The notes below the pieces were generated by a model. It had not been told where the DNA came from. It saw nothing but the letters and a program-made list of their open reading frames with translations, and made no database searches. Shown piece by piece: positions 63,859-64,000 of a DNA stretch of 64,000 bases. Made by a program: the position numbers and the translations under genes. The stretch is taken from contig JAHZKX010000052.1 of NCBI GenBank assembly GCA_022600195.1, forward strand, positions 34,814 through 98,813, in the 5' to 3' direction. The number at the start of each line of letters is the position of its first letter. Position 1 is the stretch's first letter. Origin of the DNA: Planctomycetota bacterium (lineage in GTDB: Bacteria; Planctomycetota; Planctomycetia; Planctomycetales; Planctomycetaceae).

Positions 63859-64000
63859 TGTGGTCTGCTTTTAAAAAACGGTACCAGTTGTTATGAAGAA
63901 TACCAGTCCTCATAATGGGGACAAGGAGATTTAGAATGACAACAAAGAAACGTAAACGACATACTCCCGAACAAATCGTTCGAAAATTGCGTGATGCAGA
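63859..64000 (+). mobile_element. Left end of an IS3-family insertion sequence (partial)
   Basis: A TG-starting end typical of IS3 elements may lie at 63859 or 63861, where the DUF1559 frame breaks off. The transposase OrfA starts 75 bp later. The exact terminal inverted repeat cannot be defined because the right end lies outside the window; the boundary is uncertain by tens of bases. Confidence 0.65.
63936..64000 (+). CDS. IS3-family transposase OrfA (partial)
   Basis: The ATG has AAGGAG about 7 nt upstream. The visible residues, including RKRHTPEQIVRKLRDA, are the start of the helix-turn-helix OrfA of IS3-family elements (IS407-like group). The gene is cut by the right edge. OrfA together with OrfB carries out transposition of the element. 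Confidence 0.85.
   Translation, partial: MTTKKRKRHTPEQIVRKLRDA

Overview
The window is chromosomal DNA from a planctomycete, most likely from the Gimesia/Planctomyces side of the Planctomycetales. This rests on gene content rather than a marker gene. The signs are a DUF1559 pseudopilin-like protein, a DUF1501 protein, a PSCyt1-type double-heme secreted protein, PQQ-propeller and FG-GAP secreted proteins, two different serine/threonine kinases with long non-kinase tails, and roughly balanced base composition. I see no rRNA, tRNA, CRISPR array or prophage. The one mobile element is an IS3-family insertion cut by the right edge.

Layout. 1-1.26 kb: the 3' part of a penicillin-acylase-family gene. 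1.4-9.9 kb (minus strand): a tightly packed seven-gene operon encoding a PQQ propeller with an EF hand, a GH99/71-like hydrolase, an exported nucleoside hydrolase, ribokinase, and a ribose-type ABC transporter (binding protein, ATPase, permease). Together they could cleave nucleosides outside the cytoplasm, import the ribose and phosphorylate it. 10.1-13 kb: secreted DUF1501 and FG-GAP proteins. 13-16.2 kb: an SDR dehydrogenase with an enolase-superfamily enzyme, then a beta-lactamase-fold hydrolase. 16.2-19.1 kb: a large membrane Ser/Thr kinase with a beta-helix-like extracytoplasmic domain. 19.6-23.6 kb: a membrane glutaredoxin-like protein with a cysteine-rich tail, a single-domain response regulator and two rRNA-methyltransferase-like genes. 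23.6-29.2 kb: a second serine hydrolase, a YiiX-type permuted papain hydrolase, an HlyD-type adaptor and a second kinase with a Pro/Met/Gly/Gln repeat tail.

29.2-42.2 kb is mostly housekeeping and metabolism: accA, a CvpA-like protein, a tandem SGNH protein, dtd, thiO, a cytochrome-c-type secreted protein, larE, threonine aldolase, a FlgM-like anti-sigma factor, a Fur-family regulator and a prepilin peptidase. 42.5-47.7 kb is a nitrogen-control block: amt, two adjacent PII genes and glnD, with a clear terminator after amt and a hairpin between the PII genes. 47.8-53.6 kb holds manA, a small CsrA-like ORF, a secreted planctomycete protein, a GT-C-like membrane protein and a small cysteine-rich exported protein. 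54.2-57.9 kb is a short Tad/Flp pilus block (CpaC-type secretin, Gly-rich lipoprotein, TPR lipoprotein) without the ATPase or platform genes. 58-63.1 kb: a HEAT-like secreted protein, a large secreted alpha/beta hydrolase and a membrane-anchored laminin-G-like protein. The last is translationally coupled to a DUF1559 gene whose 5' end is missing next to the IS3 element.

Several ORFs have an upstream in-frame start that I rejected in favour of one with a better ribosome-binding site or signal peptide. These choices are stated per gene. All functions come from reading motifs by eye; no database search was possible.
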